From: Leptolyngbya sp. 'hensonii'
GTDB taxonomy: Bacteria > Cyanobacteriota > Cyanobacteriia > GCF-001939115
Length of the DNA stretch: 48,372 nt
Reading direction: 5' to 3'
NCBI RefSeq assembly: GCF_001939115.1
Contig: NZ_MQTZ01000060.1
Coordinates: forward strand, 1-48,372
The notes below the pieces were generated by a model. It had not been told where the DNA came from. It did not search any database and worked only from the letters and a program-made list of their open reading frames with translations. Made by a program: the position numbers and the translations under genes. Positions 35,201-44,776 of this stretch are shown here, one piece after another (position 1 is the stretch's first letter; every line of letters starts with the position of its first letter).

Positions 35201-35952
35201 CCCCCGTTGGATTGCATGAACAGCAGGGAGGGGAATCTGTTCCCTGAGGCAGAGAGGGATTGACTAACCTGCTCCACATAGCGACGCAGAATTGGGGAGA
35301 GGTAGGCATCCACTACCGTTGTATCCCCCCGGCTAATCAGCTTCATCAGGGAACTGACGGCATGGGACATGGAGATCTGGGTAAAACCAACCTGGCGGGC
35401 CAGGGCTGCCACCTGCCGTTCATGATTGGGGTAGCGGTAGCCGTGTAGGAACACGATCGCGCACGATCGAAACCCATCGTCATACGCGCCCCGTAGAGAC
35501 GCGATTAATCCTGTCTCTACGGGGCGCGTGATGGGGACCAATTCTTCTCCCTGGGCCGAATATCGTTCCTCGACCTCGATCACCCGTTCATAAATCATCT
35601 CCGGCAAGACAATCTGGCGAGCGAAAATGTCCGGGCGATGCTGGTACCCGATACGCAGGGCATCCCCAAAACCTTGGGTGATCAGCAGCAGAGTACGATC
35701 GCCCTGGCGTTCCAGCAAAGCATTCGTGGCCACAGTAGTTCCCATCTTGACCACGGCAATCTGGTCTGTGGGGATGGGTTGGTCGGATACCAGCCCCAGA
35801 AGGTCTCGGATGCCCTGAATGGCTGCATCCCTATACCGGCCTGGATTTTCTGACAGTAATTTGTGGAGAATTAGCTGTCCATCGGGTCGGCGAGCAACAA
35901 TATCGGTGAACGTGCCACCCCGATCGATCCAGAATTGCCAGCCTGTGGTCAT
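32257..35952 (-). CDS. 5-oxoprolinase (fused HyuA/HyuB hydantoinase-like)
   Basis: This 1231-aa ATP-dependent enzyme opens 5-oxoproline to glutamate in the glutathione cycle. The N-terminal HyuA half starts [19 protein letters not shown] and includes [15 protein letters not shown] and [18 protein letters not shown]. The HyuB half from about residue 730 has [28 protein letters not shown] and [16 protein letters not shown]. The length matches single-chain oxoprolinases. Residues about 142-157 are encoded by a perfect 46-bp interspersed palindrome inserted in frame. The ATG at 35952 is preferred over an upstream start that would run through a leader hairpin. The PqqD-like gene follows after 43 bases. 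Confidence 0.92.
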   Translation of the reverse strand: MTTGWQFWIDRGGTFTDIVARRPDGQLILHKLLSENPGRYRDAAIQGIRDLLGLVSDQPIPTDQIAVVKMGTTVATNALLERQGDRTLLLITQGFGDALRIGYQHRPDIFARQIVLPEMIYERVIEVEERYSAQGEELVPITRPVETGLIASLRGAYDDGFRSCAIVFLHGYRYPNHERQVAALARQVGFTQISMSHAVSSLMKLISRGDTTVVDAYLSPILRRYVEQVSQSLSASGNRFPSLLFMQSNGGLAEARSFQGKDSILSGPSGGIVGAVETSLRAGFDRIISFDMGGTSTDVAHYRGEYERTFETEVAGVRLRTPMMAIHTVAAGGGSMLRFEDTGYRVGPASAGAYPGPACYRNGGPLTVTDCNVMLGRLQPEFFPRIFGTGGDQPLDQAIVQERFAELTRQIQSAKGDHRTPEQVARGFLTIAIEKMAAAIKKISVQRGYDVTDYTLCCFGGAGGQHACLIAEALGMQQVFIHPYAGVLSAYGMGLASLRVLRERAVEAPLTEALMPQLKAILAALEAAASGELTRQSPTGLDITLAVLPRVHLRYEGTDSALIVEFGERATLIDRFTQAHQQRYGFTSSSRPLIVEAVAVEVVGQMPHPPEPVLARSRKGAPVAIAQVPMYSADHWQTTPVFQRQDLQPGDHFAGPAILLDTTSTTILEPGWLAQVTDRGEVVLRRHCPADAPVLSLPTAALPQTPDPVLLEVLSNQFQSIAEQMGLTLQNTSSSVNIKERLDFSCAIFDQQGQLVANAPHIPVHLGSMGESVQALMASHGATLVPGDVYVLNNPYDGGTHLPDVTVITPVFCQESHPGRPAFYVASRGHHADIGGITPGSMPPHSTSLDQEGVLLDRVLLVDRGQFREQELLDLLTAGPYPARNPAQNIADLKAQIAANEWGVRELQHLVQQHGLALVQTYMGFVQEQAEAAVRRVLDQLAQRLTQQRFTYGMDNGSQIQVTVSLQPATRSARIDFTGTSPQEPNNFNAPLAVCKAAVLYVFRTLVTEAIPLNAGCLRPLEVIVPEGCLLHPHYPAAVVAGNVETSQAIVDALYGALGVMAASQGTMNNFTFGNDRYQYYETLCGGSGAGPDFDGTDAVHTHMTNSRLTDPEVLEWRFPVLLQSFAIRPHSGGQGKHRGGHGVIRRIQFRAAMTAGILANRRIIPPFGLAGGLAAAPGRTWVERIDGTTTELGSTATIALQPGDVFVIETPGGGGYGLPDSSRYFGEDAL
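35484..35529. repeat. 46-bp perfect palindromic repeat inside the oxoprolinase gene
   Basis: The 17-bp arms ACGCGCCCCGTAGAGAC and GTCTCTACGGGGCGCGT enclose a 12-base spacer GCGATTAATCCT. The GTAGAGACGCGATTAATC core is a well-known cyanobacterial interspersed repeat type, normally intergenic. Here it lies in the coding region and keeps the frame (residues [15 protein letters not shown]). Confidence 0.85.
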
Positions 35953-35967
35953 AGGATTTTCCAATCG

Positions 35968-36000
35968 CCCCGTGAGATATGGATAAACCGTCTCACGGGG
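35968..36000 (-). promoter_or_regulatory. Leader hairpin before the oxoprolinase start
   Basis: The inverted repeat CCCCGTGAGA / TCTCACGGGG (10 bp, 13-base loop) sits 15 bases upstream of the ATG on the minus strand. It could influence translation or be a small palindromic repeat. No known riboswitch was recognised. Confidence 0.35.
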
Positions 36001-36167
36001 CTCGACAAAAGAGAAGCCCCACCTATGCACAAATTGCAGCAGCAGATGGAGCTTGGACGCAGTTAGGAGGTATCTTAGAATTCCAGGGTAACTGCCCCCC
36101 CTGGAGAGTGGCGAAGTCTTAATAAGTTCTTAATCCGTTGGAGTATCCCTGTTTCCAGACAACCTTT

Positions 36168-36983
36168 TTAAGGCTTGGGCAAGGCCCCATCCAGAGAGAT
36201 AAATGGCAGGGCCCCATTGCCCCCTAGAACGGTTGGGAAGTGGCCATCCCACTTTTCGATCGCCTGCTTTTGCAACAGTTCCGGCGTCAGGGTTTCCCGC
36301 AGTAACCGCTGTGCCTGAGCTGTGCCCTGAGCGCGGTTGACTTCCGCTTCGGCTTCGCGGGTGGCTTTCACCGCGACGAATTCGGCTCGTTTCGCTTCCT
36401 GTTCGGCAATCTGCTTGGCCTCCACTGCTTCACTGAAACGATCGGAGAAATGAACTCCCACCAGGGAAATATCATCGACCCCGATATAGTAATTGGCCAA
36501 CCGACCCGTCAGGGATTGATCAACCCCTGCTTTGACCTCTTCCCGCTTGGTAATAATCTCCTCAGCGGTGTACCGGGCCATCACGGCTTTCAAAACTTCT
36601 TCGACTGCGGGGTTAATGATCCGCTGCACCACCTGGTTTTCATCCCCAATCTCTTGAAACATGACATTAGCCTGGGTGGGCACGATATGCCAGTTTAGGG
36701 CCACATCGGTAAACACATCCTGCAGGTCTTTGGAAGCAGCCTGGGTCGGGATCTGGTGCTTTTGCACCCGCACACTCAATTTCTGGACGGTGTTGATCAC
36801 AGGCACAATGGGGTGAATCCCTTCTCCCAGAACTTCTGGTAGGACTCGACCAAATTGCATCACAACTCCACGTTCCCCCGCATTGACAATCACAAATGGT
36901 TTCAGAACGGTCACCATCAGGAGGAGGAGCAAAGCCAGGATCAGGGAGATCGTCGCGGTTCTGGAGGAATCAGTTGATTTCAC
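36168..36983 (-). CDS. SPFH/prohibitin-like membrane protein (paralog 1)
   Basis: This 271-aa Band 7/SPFH protein has one N-terminal membrane anchor (ISLILALLLLLMVTVLKPFVIV). The prohibitin-type core follows: VNAGERGVVMQFGRVLPEVLGEG, the DVALNWHI strand, AVEEVLKAVMARYTAEEIITKRE, and the coiled-coil AEQEAKRAEFVAVKATREAEAEVNRAQG. Such proteins form large membrane rings and modulate proteases or membrane domains. It is the second of two adjacent paralogs of identical length (271 aa each) and lies 60 bases downstream of the other. They are a likely heteromeric pair like prohibitins 1 and 2. Confidence 0.9.
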   Translation of the reverse strand: MKSTDSSRTATISLILALLLLLMVTVLKPFVIVNAGERGVVMQFGRVLPEVLGEGIHPIVPVINTVQKLSVRVQKHQIPTQAASKDLQDVFTDVALNWHIVPTQANVMFQEIGDENQVVQRIINPAVEEVLKAVMARYTAEEIITKREEVKAGVDQSLTGRLANYYIGVDDISLVGVHFSDRFSEAVEAKQIAEQEAKRAEFVAVKATREAEAEVNRAQGTAQAQRLLRETLTPELLQKQAIEKWDGHFPTVLGGNGALPFISLDGALPKP

Positions 36984-37043
36984 AGCTTCTTTCCTTATGG
37001 ACGGGACAGTGGATAGGAGACGGTGCAGTCATATGGCCCTGCC

Positions 37044-37859
37044 TCAGTTTTTCTGAACTGAGGAGAGCTTACCGGGATCGATATTGATAAATGGCAGGGC
37101 TCCATTTCCCCCCATGACGACGGGAAACTGGCCATTCCATTTTTCGATCGCCAGCTTTTGGAGCAGTTCTGGTGTCAGGGTCAGACGCTGCAGGCGCTGG
37201 GCTTCAGCCTGTCCCTTCGCTCGATTGACTTCGGCTTCAGCTTCCTTGGCAGCCCGTTGGGCAATAAAGTCTGCCTGTTTGGCCTGTTGCTCAGCGATCT
37301 GTTTGGCCTCGATCGCCTTATTAAACTCTGCCGAGAAACTGACATCAACCAGGGAAACGTCGTCGATGATAATACCGTAAGGCTTCAGCCGTTCCCGGAT
37401 CTGGTCATCGATCTCCCCTTTCAATTCAGTCCGGCGGGTGATAATTTCCTCGGCTGTTTTCTTGGCTGTTGCAGCTTTGACCACCTCTGAAACGGCGGGC
37501 GTGATAATGCCGTTGACAATTTGACCCTCATCTCCGACCTGCTGGAAGACCCGATTCACCTTCAGGGGATCAACGTGCCAGTTGACAGCGATATCTGCGG
37601 TGACGTTCTGCAGGTCTTTAGAGGCCGCTTCTGCTTTGACATCATTCTTCTGGACCCGCACGTTAATTTTCTCGATCGTAGTCACGATCGGGACGATTGG
37701 ATGTAAGCCCTCATCCAGGATTCTGTCCTGGACTTTGCCGAACTGCATGATCACACCTCGTTGTCCGGCATTCACGATGGTGAAGGGGCGAAAGAGTAAT
37801 GCTCCAAGGATCAGCACAACCCCTCCAGTCAGATAGAGAGGATAGGTAGAAGATTTCAT
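37044..37859 (-). CDS. SPFH/prohibitin-like membrane protein (paralog 2)
   Basis: This 271-aa protein has the same architecture as its neighbour: N-terminal anchor YLTGGVVLILGALLFRPFTIV, core VNAGQRGVIMQFGKVQDRILDEG, DIAVNWHVDPLKVN, AVSEVVKAATAKKTAEEIITRR and coiled coil AEQQAKQADFIAQRAAKEAEAEVNRAKG. Both end with a TPELLQKxAIEKWxGxFPxVxGGNGALPFI block, which shows a tandem duplication followed by divergence. It is transcribed first. Confidence 0.9.
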   Translation of the reverse strand: MKSSTYPLYLTGGVVLILGALLFRPFTIVNAGQRGVIMQFGKVQDRILDEGLHPIVPIVTTIEKINVRVQKNDVKAEAASKDLQNVTADIAVNWHVDPLKVNRVFQQVGDEGQIVNGIITPAVSEVVKAATAKKTAEEIITRRTELKGEIDDQIRERLKPYGIIIDDVSLVDVSFSAEFNKAIEAKQIAEQQAKQADFIAQRAAKEAEAEVNRAKGQAEAQRLQRLTLTPELLQKLAIEKWNGQFPVVMGGNGALPFINIDPGKLSSVQKN

Positions 37860-37974
37860 CGCATCAGAACCTCATTGTTGGTACTTAAGAACGAGGATTA
37901 CATAAAGTGGAGATTTGGAGGCAACGCCCCTGCATCCCCATGATTCACTCTATTGAATCCATGATCCTTAACAA

Positions 37975-38049
37975 ATCAAATGACCCATGACATTTAACAG
38001 GAGTCATCGGTGCTTCACCAGGGACTCAACCCATCAAATGACCCATGAC
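37975..38049. repeat. Pair of 17-bp direct repeats
   Basis: ATCAAATGACCCATGAC occurs at 37975-37991 and 38033-38049, 58 bp apart, between the SPFH genes and the phosphatase. Similar ATGACTAATGAC-type strings are frequent in cyanobacterial spacers, and a related string lies between urtA and urtB. No function is evident. Confidence 0.6.
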
Positions 38050-38057
38050 CACCCTGT

Positions 38058-38720
38058 TCAAGTTTTAATCTTTCGATCTTGAGGATAGGGATATTCCCGC
38101 AATAGGGCGAGTACCGCTCGGAGTTGGGATTCTGTCGGCATGGACAAGGGGTGAACTTGTTTCAGCCAGTTCAGGGCCTCCCACAACTCCAGATTGCGGT
38201 AGCGGCATAGATAGGCAATGCAAACGGTGGGCGATCGTTCAATTCCGGCCAGGCAATGAACATAGATAGGCAGATGATGTTCAATACTGTGTTGAATCAT
38301 ATCCACTGCCGCCATTAACTGACTGGGCTTCATTTCGCTGCGGTAATGGCTGTCGGGGAGGACCAGGCGTAGGCAGCGAAAGCTTTGGCTCACATCTTCG
38401 GGTAAAGGTTCTTCAGAATTGGCGCACAGAGAGAGGACAACTCTGATATTGGCCTGGGCCAGTACGGCACTATCCCCTGGCTGGGGTGATCCGCCAACAG
38501 CTAGCTTGCCGGGAATGACCCAACTCATACGCAGTTTGCCCCGTCGGGCGGCTGCTTTCTGATAAGCCGCTTTCCGGGCGGGGGAGTGGTCACGAGCCTT
38601 CCTAAACGGAACGAAAAACTGCACGATCCGCCAGAGGAATTGCTTAAGGTGATAGAACGCTGTTTTTCGCACCCACTTATCCGCAGAGTGACTGAAGGAA
38701 GACCAGGACGACGGAACCAC
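38058..38720 (-). CDS. Dual-specificity protein phosphatase-like protein
   Basis: This 220-aa protein has the cysteine phosphatase signature VHCLAGIERSPT (HCxxGxxRS, Cys near residue 156) followed by VCIAYLCRYRNLELWEALNWLKQ. A general-acid Asp sits in LVLPDSHYRSEM. A basic/aromatic N-terminal extension of about 65 residues precedes MSWVIPGKLAVGGSP, where the phosphatase fold starts; the extension may be real or the start may be internal. The upstream position relative to a tyrosine-kinase exopolysaccharide pair suggests, but does not prove, that it removes phosphate from the kinase. Confidence 0.8.
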   Translation of the reverse strand: MVPSSWSSFSHSADKWVRKTAFYHLKQFLWRIVQFFVPFRKARDHSPARKAAYQKAAARRGKLRMSWVIPGKLAVGGSPQPGDSAVLAQANIRVVLSLCANSEEPLPEDVSQSFRCLRLVLPDSHYRSEMKPSQLMAAVDMIQHSIEHHLPIYVHCLAGIERSPTVCIAYLCRYRNLELWEALNWLKQVHPLSMPTESQLRAVLALLREYPYPQDRKIKT

Positions 38721-39257
38721 GACGCACAGAGATGCCCTCTTAAAAGGATGTAACTTTGATCAACACCGTTATAAATCACCTTTTCTGATTGATCTATGAC
38801 CGGAGTTGAACGGTTAGAGCAGATGGGCACATCTAGCTACATCTACATCTAGCTACATGTATATGTTGCCAACTAAATATATTGTCAACCAGATACCACC
38901 CAATTAGAACCCAGGAAAGAGCTGTCAGAGGGACTATAGGGGAATAGACAGGATCTGCAGCCAAACTGTTTCAAGAGAAACAGGATTCTTTAAGAAATAG
39001 GGCGATTAACCCTATGTTAGCAACCGTAACAATACTTGAACGCAGATAGTACCTACCAACGACCCGGAATATTGGGGTTGGGCTGGAAGATTGCACGAAT
39101 CTATTGTAAAAATGGCCGGATAGCAAGTAGTTTTAACGTCAACCTGCAAAACAGGATCTTTCCAATTTGTCAAGATGAGCTAAACTCACGGGTACAATAT
39201 TGCCCCCAGGGTCGATTGATTCAGAACACTGCTGCATTCGTTTAAGAGAGTTAAGTT
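38721..39257. other. Divergent intergenic region before the exopolysaccharide genes
   Basis: About 540 bases lie between the divergently transcribed phosphatase and export genes, so both promoters must lie here. An ATCTAGCTACAT direct duplication (around 38831-38860) is the only conspicuous repeat. No RNA gene was recognised. Confidence 0.5.
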
Positions 39258-40808
39258 ATGCGGAGACCTCAAAAAATACTGAAGCTCATGGGTAACACCC
39301 TCCTCCTGGGTGTGGTTGGCGTTGCCTGGTCCCCCCTCCCTTCCCTGGCTCAGGTCATGGAATCGGGGTCGGGGTCTCCCCCTACATCCATCCAACTGCC
39401 CGGAGCCACGCCACTCCCGACTGATGCCCCGGCTACCTCAGCCCCGGGGATGAAGCCATCGCCCCAGGTTCAACCGCTACCGCGCGATCGGCGATCGGTG
39501 CCCCTACCCCCGGTGCGTCGCCAGCCTGCCTATGTCACACCAGCTCAGGTGGAAGAAGGCTATACCCTAGGACCGGGCGATGCCATCAGAATCGACATCT
39601 TCAATGTTCCTGAATACAGTGGGCAGAACCAGGTGTTAACCGACGGCACCCTCAACCTGCCGCTGGTCGGTCGGGTTCCTGTGCAGGGGCTGACCCTGGA
39701 ACAGGCCTCTGCCGATCTGGCGACCCGCTACACCCGTTTCCTCAAACGTCCGGTGATTACGCTAACCCTGTTGACCCCTCGCCCGATCAAGATTGCGGTG
39801 GCAGGGGAAGTGAATCGCCCTGGGGCTTATCTGGCGGCAACGACTACCCCAACCGTGACCAAAATGTTGCAGGAGGCGGGTGGAACCACCCAGTTGGCCG
39901 ATATTCGGTTTATTGAAATCCATCGTCCCCGTCCTAAGGGGCGGGGGCCGGGACAGGTGATCCGGGTTGATCTGTGGCGGTTGGCTCAGGAAGGGGATTT
40001 GACCCAGGACTTACTGCTGCGGGATGGGGATTCTATTTTTGTGCCCCTGTTGACGGAAGTGAATCTGGCGGAAGCGACTCAAATTACCTCGACCAATTTC
40101 TCCAGCACAGACCCCCGGCCTCTGAATATTGGGATTGTGGGGGAAGTTTCCCGACCGGGTTCCTATAAGGTCACGATCGAAGGGGCAAGCAAAGCACCGA
40201 CAGTCACCCGTGCTATTCAGTTGGCAGGTGGAATTACTCAGTCGGCGGATATTCGACGGATTCAGGTGCGTCGGTTTACCAAGGCTGGGTCTGAACAATT
40301 GGTCAGTATTGATTTCTGGAAACTCCTGAAGGAAGGAGATCTGCGGCAGGATATTCCCCTGCAGGATGGGGATACGATCGTGATTCCCGTGGCCACCGAG
40401 TTAAGCACCGCCGAAGCGACCCAACTGGCCTCAGCCAGTTTCTCTCCTGCTGAGATTGTGATCAATGTGGTCGGAGAAGTGGCTCGACCGGGAGCCATCA
40501 AAGTTCCGCCCAATACGCCCCTGAATCAGGCGATTCTGGCGGCTGGCGGATTTAATAACAGGGCTGATCAGGGATCGGTCGATCTGGTTCGGCTCAACCT
40601 CAATGGCACGGTGACGAAGACCAGCATTGGGGTGGACTTTGCGAAAGGTGTTGGTGAACAGACGAACCCGCCTTTACGCAACAACGATACGGTGATCGTG
40701 AATAAGTCAGGGGTGGTTAGTTTTGGAGATACCTTTGGGACCATCTTTGGCCCGATCGTGTCCCCAATTACTGGCATCTTTGGATTGTTCCGATTACTGG
40801 GACTTTGA
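39258..40808 (+). CDS. Outer-membrane polysaccharide export protein (OPX/Wza-like, SLBB repeats)
   Basis: This 516-aa exported protein forms the outer-membrane exit pore for capsular or released polysaccharide. A signal peptide (LLLGVVGVAWSPLPSLAQ) and a Pro-rich linker precede the poly-export domain (about 100-175, GYTLGPGDAIRIDIFNVPEY). Three SLBB-like repeats follow, each with a VAGEVNRPG or VVGEVxRPG motif (about 184, 295 and 410). The C-terminus (FGPIVSPITGIFGLFRLLGL) is hydrophobic. GAGAG-type bases lie about 8 bases upstream of the ATG. It is followed on the same strand by the Wzc-like kinase, its usual partner. Confidence 0.92.
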   Translation: MRRPQKILKLMGNTLLLGVVGVAWSPLPSLAQVMESGSGSPPTSIQLPGATPLPTDAPATSAPGMKPSPQVQPLPRDRRSVPLPPVRRQPAYVTPAQVEEGYTLGPGDAIRIDIFNVPEYSGQNQVLTDGTLNLPLVGRVPVQGLTLEQASADLATRYTRFLKRPVITLTLLTPRPIKIAVAGEVNRPGAYLAATTTPTVTKMLQEAGGTTQLADIRFIEIHRPRPKGRGPGQVIRVDLWRLAQEGDLTQDLLLRDGDSIFVPLLTEVNLAEATQITSTNFSSTDPRPLNIGIVGEVSRPGSYKVTIEGASKAPTVTRAIQLAGGITQSADIRRIQVRRFTKAGSEQLVSIDFWKLLKEGDLRQDIPLQDGDTIVIPVATELSTAEATQLASASFSPAEIVINVVGEVARPGAIKVPPNTPLNQAILAAGGFNNRADQGSVDLVRLNLNGTVTKTSIGVDFAKGVGEQTNPPLRNNDTVIVNKSGVVSFGDTFGTIFGPIVSPITGIFGLFRLLGL

Positions 40809-40956
40809 ACGCTTTTTGTGCCAGTCCATGTTAAAACTTTTTGATAAGCTGGGTGGCAGGTTGACAATTCAGCTATCCTTATGCTCCAGTTTGTCTTACT
40901 TGCTCCCCTTGCGGGCCCACCGACTTGACCCAGCTCACCCATCCACAGGCTGAACT

Positions 40957-43287
40957 ATGCAGATTCAACCGTATAACTTTCCACCTCCTCCCACCCCAGC
41001 CCAGCCCCAACCCCTGCCGCTCACGTATTACGCTGCTGGGTACGAGCAAGATGAGTTCAACCTGAAGCAGTTTCTCGGCATTGTCCGGCGGCGCATCTGG
41101 ATTATTGCGGGGGTGGCCCTGGCGGTAACAGGCTCGATCTGGAGCTGGACCCTCACCCGCACTCCGGTCTACCAGGCTGGTTTCCAGGTGCTGGTGGAGC
41201 CAGTCACTAACCTGAGCAAATCCCCTGAAGTGTTGCTCTTTGGAACCCAATCCAGTTTTGACTACGCCACCCAGATTGAAGTCCTCCGGAGTCCACAAAT
41301 TCTGGCCGATGTGGTCAAACGGGTGCAAAAAACCTATCCCCAAATGAGCTACGGGGAACTGGCCGGTAAACTGCTGATTCGGCAGGTGCAGGATGAGGAA
41401 GGTCGGTCTACCAAGATTCTGATTGTGGAATATCGGGATAAGGACCCTCAGACCATCAAACTGGTGCTGGATAAGCTGGCAGAAGTGTATCTGCAGTACA
41501 GTATTGAGCTGCGTCAAACCAGCCTGCAGCAGGGGGTGCAGTTTGTGGAAGCGCAACTGCCAGATCTGCGTAAGCGGGTGAACCAGTTACAAACTGATCT
41601 GGAGCGCTTCCGGCAACGCTATAGTCTGGTGGATCCGGAGTCGCGGGGGGCTGATCTGGCCGGTCAGCTCAGCAATATTGAGCGCCAAAAGCAAGACACA
41701 CAGGCTGAACTGGCCCAGACACAATCGCTTTACGCTGCGTTACGCCAGCAGGTTGGGTATCAACCTCAGGAAGCGATCGTTGCCGCCTCCCTGAGTGAGT
41801 CGGGACGGTATCAAAACCTGTTGAACCAGCTTCAGGAAGTAGAACTCAAGATCGCTACGGAGTCTACCCGATTCCAGGCGGATTCTCCGAACATGCAGGT
41901 GTTGTTGGAAAAGCGTAAAAGTTTGCTGCCCTTACTCAATCTGGAATCCCAGCGGGTGTTAGGGGCTGGTCGATCGACCACGGCCAATCCTAATCTGACC
42001 GAAACCTCCATCGACCTGAGTCGCCAGATGATTGCGGCCTCCAACAAACTCAAGACCCTAGAAGTTCGGATGCAGGCCCTCACGACAACGGATCAGCAAC
42101 TGAAGCAGCAGTTTGCCCTGGTGCCCTCCCTAGCTCGCCAATATACGGACCTGCAGCGGGAGTTAAAGGTGGCCACCGAGAGTTTGAACCGCTTCCTCAG
42201 TACCCGGGAAAATCTGCAGTTGGAGGCCGCTCAGAGAGCCTTACCCTGGCAGCTTCTGACCACGCCTTATGTGCCGATTCTGCCCATTTCGCCCAATATT
42301 CCTCGCAACCTGACTGTGGGTGTGATTGCAGGCTTATTGTTGGGGATGGGAGCGGCCCTGCTGGCTGAGAAGCTGGATAATGTGTTCCACTCTGCCAATG
42401 ATCTGAAAGATACGACCCGATTACCGCTGCTGGGAATTATCCCCCATAGCCGAGATCTCCGATTGACCAGCCCGATGATGGGCCTGGAACAGGCCGATCG
42501 AACGGCAGGAAGTTTAGAACCCGCTACTGAGTCCCTCACCTTGGAAGATCCAGACGTTGCTGGGCTGACGAGAAGATCCCGATCGGGGTACTATAACGCT
42601 TCCCCTTTTATGGATTCTTTCCGATCTTTATATACCAACATTCGTTTTCTCAGTTCTGACGAGCCGATTCGCTCTCTAGTGGTTGGGTCAGCGGTACCTG
42701 CGGATGGAAAATCGACCGTCGCGGTGCATTTAGCCCAGGCAGCGGCGGCGATGGGTCAGCGCGTGTTGCTGGTTGATGCTGACTTGCGCCGACCTCAGGT
42801 GCATTCGATTATGAATGTGGTGAATATGCGTGGGTTAAGTAATCTGATTGCGGGTGATCTGGATCCGGAAGATGTGATTCAGCCTTCCCCGATGGAGAAC
42901 AACCTGTTTATTTTAACGGCGGGACAAATTCCACCTGACCCGACTAAATTGTTGTCTTCCAAGCGAATGCAAAATCTAGCAGAGCAATTCCGGAGCCAGT
43001 TTGATCTGGTGGTTTATGATACGCCGCCCCTGCTGGGCCTGGCTGATAGCAGTCTGCTAGCCACCCACACCGATGGGATTGTGCTGGTGGTGGGGCTGGG
43101 TCGGACCGATCGCTCGGTGCTGATGCAGGCTCTGGATGGGCTGAAGGTTTCGGCGGCGAGTGTGTTGGGGATCGTAGCCAATGGTGTTGAGAACTATACC
43201 ACCGGGGATTACTACCAGTCCTATTACCGTCGGTATTACGCTCAGGCTAAGCCTGCTATGAGTGAGGAAACCCCGGTGTCGGGTTAA
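40957..43287 (+). CDS. Wzc-like polysaccharide co-polymerase with BY-type tyrosine kinase
   Basis: This 776-aa inner-membrane protein controls chain length and export of exopolysaccharide. A Wzz domain has its first membrane segment near residue 50 (RRRIWIIAGVALAVTGSIW). A long periplasmic coiled coil (about 185-430) and a second membrane segment near 450 (LTVGVIAGLLLGMGAALL) follow. The cytoplasmic kinase has Walker A PADGKST near 581, Walker A' LLVDADLRRP and Walker B LVVYDTPP. The C-terminus carries a Tyr cluster (YYQSYYRRYYAQ), the autophosphorylation site of BY-kinases. It works with the export protein encoded 149 bases upstream. Confidence 0.95.
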   Translation: MQIQPYNFPPPPTPAQPQPLPLTYYAAGYEQDEFNLKQFLGIVRRRIWIIAGVALAVTGSIWSWTLTRTPVYQAGFQVLVEPVTNLSKSPEVLLFGTQSSFDYATQIEVLRSPQILADVVKRVQKTYPQMSYGELAGKLLIRQVQDEEGRSTKILIVEYRDKDPQTIKLVLDKLAEVYLQYSIELRQTSLQQGVQFVEAQLPDLRKRVNQLQTDLERFRQRYSLVDPESRGADLAGQLSNIERQKQDTQAELAQTQSLYAALRQQVGYQPQEAIVAASLSESGRYQNLLNQLQEVELKIATESTRFQADSPNMQVLLEKRKSLLPLLNLESQRVLGAGRSTTANPNLTETSIDLSRQMIAASNKLKTLEVRMQALTTTDQQLKQQFALVPSLARQYTDLQRELKVATESLNRFLSTRENLQLEAAQRALPWQLLTTPYVPILPISPNIPRNLTVGVIAGLLLGMGAALLAEKLDNVFHSANDLKDTTRLPLLGIIPHSRDLRLTSPMMGLEQADRTAGSLEPATESLTLEDPDVAGLTRRSRSGYYNASPFMDSFRSLYTNIRFLSSDEPIRSLVVGSAVPADGKSTVAVHLAQAAAAMGQRVLLVDADLRRPQVHSIMNVVNMRGLSNLIAGDLDPEDVIQPSPMENNLFILTAGQIPPDPTKLLSSKRMQNLAEQFRSQFDLVVYDTPPLLGLADSSLLATHTDGIVLVVGLGRTDRSVLMQALDGLKVSAASVLGIVANGVENYTTGDYYQSYYRRYYAQAKPAMSEETPVSG

Positions 43288-43319
43288 ACATCGACAGAGA
43301 CATTGCAGACCCAAAAAAC

Positions 43320-43349
43320 ATCAGAGACGTTGCTAGCAACGTCTCTGAT
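43320..43349. repeat. 30-bp perfect palindrome between convergent genes
   Basis: ATCAGAGACGTTGCT is followed directly by its exact complement. The AGAGACGTTGC...GCAACGTCTCT type recurs in cyanobacterial genomes. Between two convergent genes it can act as a bidirectional transcription barrier. Confidence 0.75.
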
Positions 43350-43387
43350 CGTCGGGCGGTGCGCCCATCTCCCTGTTTCATTACGGG

Positions 43388-44776
43388 TTAATGACGAGGC
43401 CATTTTGCCAGCCTTTGGGTGAGGCTGGGTTTGGTCGATGAAATTCCGCGATCGTGCCCATGGGGGCTGCCATTGCCATTACCGTTGGTATTGATGGGCA
43501 TTTCTGCTTCATAGTCGTTGTGGGCAATTGTTTTGGCTGTTGTGCGGAGCAGGTGGAGATATTTTTTGCCAATGATATCCAGCGTAAAATGACTCTCTAA
43601 ATACTGGCGTCCAGCTAAGCCCATGCGCTGGCACAGGTCAGCATCTGCCATCAAACATTGGATAAACGCAGCCAGACCCTGACTATCCCCAATATCGAAG
43701 GTGGCACCACAACGGGCATCAGCGATGATTGGACGCAGGTAAGAATGAGAGGCGCAAATCGCGGCGATCGGACGACCAGCAGCCAGACTGCCATAGAATT
43801 TACTGGGGGCAATCAGACCCTCCATATCAGGGCCAATACTGACTAAAGAGAGATCGCAGGCGGTCAAAGAGTAGGGAATGACCTGCTTATCCTGATAGGG
43901 TAGGAACAGGCAATTTTGCAGCCCTAGGGACTTCACTTCCGTGATACAACTTTGCCGTTTAGCCCCTCCTCCAATGAAGACAAACTGTACGGGCTCATCT
44001 CGAAGCAACGTGATAGTGTCCAGGATGGTTTCAATATCATGGCAGCGGCCCATGTTACCGGAATACAAAACAGTGAACTTATGGACCAGATTGTATTGAT
44101 GGGCGAACCAGTTATCAACTTTATTAATGGGCAGGATCCAATCGGGATTAGCCCAACTATGAATAACAGAAATTTTATCGGCGACTTCTGGGCATGCCTT
44201 AGTAATTCGGTCTTGCATGGTTGAACTCAAAACAATCAAAGACTCAGCTCGCCGCCATACCTTTCGGTTCATGGAGTTCCACAGACGGGTTAAGCCATGA
44301 TCGGGCTCAATGACTTTGAGTTCAACAGCAACATCTGGATACAAATCGTACAGAATACAAAGATAAGGCAGGCCAAAACAAACATTAGCGACATAGCCCA
44401 GAAAAGGCAGATAGGGCGGTGCAGTTGTCACCAGCAGAATATTTCGTTGGGGGGCAATTCGAAATAGGTGCAGCACCGATCGCAATGCGAATAGCAGCCC
44501 GTTGAGTGCTTTTCCTCGAATCCGCTGAGGCCAGAGACGTGCAGTTCGCGATCGCCGGACTAATGTCTGGTGAACATATTCCACAGTGGCAGCAGATTGT
44601 TTTTCAAAAGCATAACCGGGTTGTCCCGTAAATACCTGAATATGCACCCCATGTTTCGCCAGATAAGATACCAACTCTTCAATCAGTTGTCCCGTAGCGG
44701 CATAATCAGGCGGGTAAAATTGTGTAATCACACATAGATTAACCGAATGTTGATCCGGATTCTTTCCATTCCTCAT
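43388..44776 (-). CDS. Glycosyltransferase family 4 (WcaI/WbuB-like)
   Basis: This 462-aa GT-B fold sugar transferase probably assembles the exported polysaccharide. The N-terminal acceptor domain starts NLCVITQFYPPDYAATGQLIEEL. A hydrophobic middle (LGYVANVCFGLPYLCILYDLYPD) is typical of membrane-associated WcaI-like enzymes. The donor-binding domain has LYSGNMGRCHDIETIL, FIGGG and EGLIAPSKFYGSLAAGRP. The C-terminal tail is low complexity (NTNGNGNGSPHGH). It converges with the kinase gene. Confidence 0.9.
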   Translation of the reverse strand: MRNGKNPDQHSVNLCVITQFYPPDYAATGQLIEELVSYLAKHGVHIQVFTGQPGYAFEKQSAATVEYVHQTLVRRSRTARLWPQRIRGKALNGLLFALRSVLHLFRIAPQRNILLVTTAPPYLPFLGYVANVCFGLPYLCILYDLYPDVAVELKVIEPDHGLTRLWNSMNRKVWRRAESLIVLSSTMQDRITKACPEVADKISVIHSWANPDWILPINKVDNWFAHQYNLVHKFTVLYSGNMGRCHDIETILDTITLLRDEPVQFVFIGGGAKRQSCITEVKSLGLQNCLFLPYQDKQVIPYSLTACDLSLVSIGPDMEGLIAPSKFYGSLAAGRPIAAICASHSYLRPIIADARCGATFDIGDSQGLAAFIQCLMADADLCQRMGLAGRQYLESHFTLDIIGKKYLHLLRTTAKTIAHNDYEAEMPINTNGNGNGSPHGHDRGISSTKPSLTQRLAKWPRH

